This document shows, piece after piece, positions 4,973 to 6,414 of a stretch of 6,414 bases of DNA (position 1 is its first letter; every line of letters begins with the position of its first letter). A program made the translations under genes and the position numbers. This DNA is from Desulfobacteraceae bacterium (GTDB lineage: Bacteria; Desulfobacterota; Desulfobacteria; Desulfobacterales; Desulfosarcinaceae). Location of the stretch: NCBI GenBank assembly GCA_027031325.1, contig JALVRI010000146.1, forward strand, positions 1-6,414, given 5' to 3'. The notes under the pieces were generated by a model. That model did not search any database. It worked only from the letters and a program-made list of their open reading frames with translations, and had not been told where the DNA came from.

Positions 4973-6414
4973 ATGGCTGAAACCGATAAAGACGATCTGA
5001 TAAGCATCATAGAAGACGATGAGGACGGTATAGAATTACCAACCGTTCTTCCCCTTCTTCCTGTAAGGGATGTAGTGATTTTCACTGACATGCTCCTGCC
5101 GCTTTTCGTGGGACGCGAGAAATCAGTCCGGGCCGTGGAGGCTTCGGTCTCCGAGGACCGCTTTTTATTTGTGGTCACCCAAAAGGACCCTTCCATCGAG
5201 AACCCCAAGACGGAGGATATTTACACCGTAGGCACCATAAGCCGTATACTGCGGATGCTCAAACTGCCTGACGGAAGGGTCAAGGCGCTTGTCCAGGGAT
5301 TGGCAAAAGGGAGGATAGTAGAATATCTTCAGAGACGATCATTTTACCGGGTGCGAGTGGAGCTGATCAAAGAAGAGGTTATCGAGGAACCGGACATAAA
5401 GGTCCAGGCCCTGATGCGCAACGTGCGCGAGTACTCCGAAAAAATACTGGCTTTGCGGGGAGAGCTGACCGGGGATGTGGGTAACATCCTCGAAAGTATC
5501 GAAGATCCTGGTAAGTTGGCCGATCTGGTCGCCTCCAACCTGCGCCTGAAGATCGATGAAGCCCAGCAGATAATAGAGTTGACCGACCCGGTGGAAAGGC
5601 TGACCCGGGTCAACGATTTGTTGTCGCGGGAAGTGGAACTTTCGGCCATGCAGGCCAAGATTCAGTCAGATGTCAAGGATGAAATCAGCAAAAGCCAGAG
5701 GGATTATTTCCTGAGGGAACAGATGCGGGCGATCCACCGGGAGCTTGGCGAACTCGATGAAAAGATGGAAGAGATCGAGGAATTCAAAAAGAGAATAAAA
5801 AAGGCCCGGATGCCCAAGGAAGCCAAGCTCGAGGCCGAAAAGCAGTTGCGCCGGCTGGAACAGATGCACCCGGATTCAGCCGAAACCGCGGTGGTGCGGA
5901 CTTACCTGGATTGGTTGTGCGACCTTCCATGGAGCAAGTCCACCAGGGACATGCTCGATATACAAAAAGCCCGTCAGGTGCTTGAACGCAACCACTACGG
6001 GCTGGAAAAAGTCAAGGAAAGGATCCTGGAATACCTCAGCGTGCGAAAACTCAACCCGGCCATGAAGGGGCCGATCCTTTGTTTCGTCGGTCCTCCCGGC
6101 GTTGGCAAGACCTCATTGGGCCAGGCAATTGCCAAGGCCATGCGCCGGAAGTTTATCCGCATTTCCCTGGGCGGTATCAGGGATGAGGCTGAAATCAGGG
6201 GGCATCGGCGTACCTACATCGGGGCCTTGCCGGGCCGTATCCTGCAAGGCCTGAAAGCTTGTGGTTCCAACAACCCGGTTTTCATGATGGACGAGATCGA
6301 CAAGCTGGGAGCCGATTTCAGGGGCGATCCTTCTTCGGCGCTTCTTGAAGCGTTGGATCCAGAACAAAATTCGGAGTTTTCTGATCATTACTTAAACCTT
6401 TCCTTTGATCTTTC
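4973..6414 (+). CDS. lon: ATP-dependent protease La (Lon), N-terminal 480 residues; 3' end beyond window
   Basis: The frame is open from ATG 4973 to the window edge, with GGAG at 4964-4967 five bases upstream. Lon is a cytoplasmic homo-oligomeric AAA+ serine protease that degrades misfolded and selected regulatory proteins. Visible parts: a short acidic leader (1-22), the LON substrate-binding domain (about 24-205, with LPLLPVRDVVIF at 26-37), a charged coiled-coil region (about 215-300, with SQRDYFLREQMRAI at 241-254), then the AAA+ module. Walker A is GPPGVGKT (373-380) and Walker B is VFMMDE (436-441, Asp440-Glu441). The Lon-specific GHRRTYIGALPGRI (410-423) and PSSALLEALDPEQN (453-466) follow. 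The C-terminal helical part and the Ser-Lys protease domain (about 300 further residues) are outside, so proteolytic residues cannot be confirmed. No frameshift is seen. The gene is divergent from the prepilin peptidase. Confidence 0.97.
   Translation, partial: MAETDKDDLISIIEDDEDGIELPTVLPLLPVRDVVIFTDMLLPLFVGREKSVRAVEASVSEDRFLFVVTQKDPSIENPKTEDIYTVGTISRILRMLKLPDGRVKALVQGLAKGRIVEYLQRRSFYRVRVELIKEEVIEEPDIKVQALMRNVREYSEKILALRGELTGDVGNILESIEDPGKLADLVASNLRLKIDEAQQIIELTDPVERLTRVNDLLSREVELSAMQAKIQSDVKDEISKSQRDYFLREQMRAIHRELGELDEKMEEIEEFKKRIKKARMPKEAKLEAEKQLRRLEQMHPDSAETAVVRTYLDWLCDLPWSKSTRDMLDIQKARQVLERNHYGLEKVKERILEYLSVRKLNPAMKGPILCFVGPPGVGKTSLGQAIAKAMRRKFIRISLGGIRDEAEIRGHRRTYIGALPGRILQGLKACGSNNPVFMMDEIDKLGADFRGDPSSALLEALDPEQNSEFSDHYLNLSFDL

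Overview
This 6.4 kb stretch is ordinary-looking bacterial chromosome of about 50% GC with housekeeping and signalling genes. There is no sign of phage, transposon, CRISPR or RNA genes. The Lon sequence and the cNMP-CBS-DUF294 architecture resemble those of Deltaproteobacteria (Desulfobacterota/Desulfuromonadales-like) as I remember them. That placement is tentative and not backed by any search.

Layout from left to right. (1) The 5' two thirds of an OsmC-family protein gene on the minus strand (1-300), cut by the window edge. (2) A divergent intergenic region (301-694) with a possible promoter. (3) A large plus-strand gene (695-3019) for a multidomain signalling protein: two tandem cyclic-nucleotide-binding-like domains, a CBS pair, a DUF294 GlnD-like nucleotidyltransferase domain and a DUF294_C domain. 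(4) A 20-base convergent junction with a bulged hairpin. (5) A minus-strand pair, probably one transcript: a type IV prepilin peptidase (3781-4551) followed 15 bases later by a calcineurin-like phosphoesterase (3040-3765). (6) A 421-base divergent regulatory region (4552-4972) with a convincing sigma-70-type promoter for the next gene, an overlapping -35-like element on the other strand, a direct repeat and a strong inverted repeat in the leader. (7) The first 480 codons of an ATP-dependent protease Lon gene on the plus strand, running off the right edge.

The genes do not form an obvious single pathway. Lon (protein quality control) and OsmC (peroxide detoxification) are both stress-related but lie at opposite ends and in different transcription units. 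The most notable item is the 774-residue DUF294 protein, whose two N-terminal sensor domains align without gaps as an internal duplication and both lack the usual ribose-contacting Glu of cAMP-binding proteins. I found no convincing new multigene system here.
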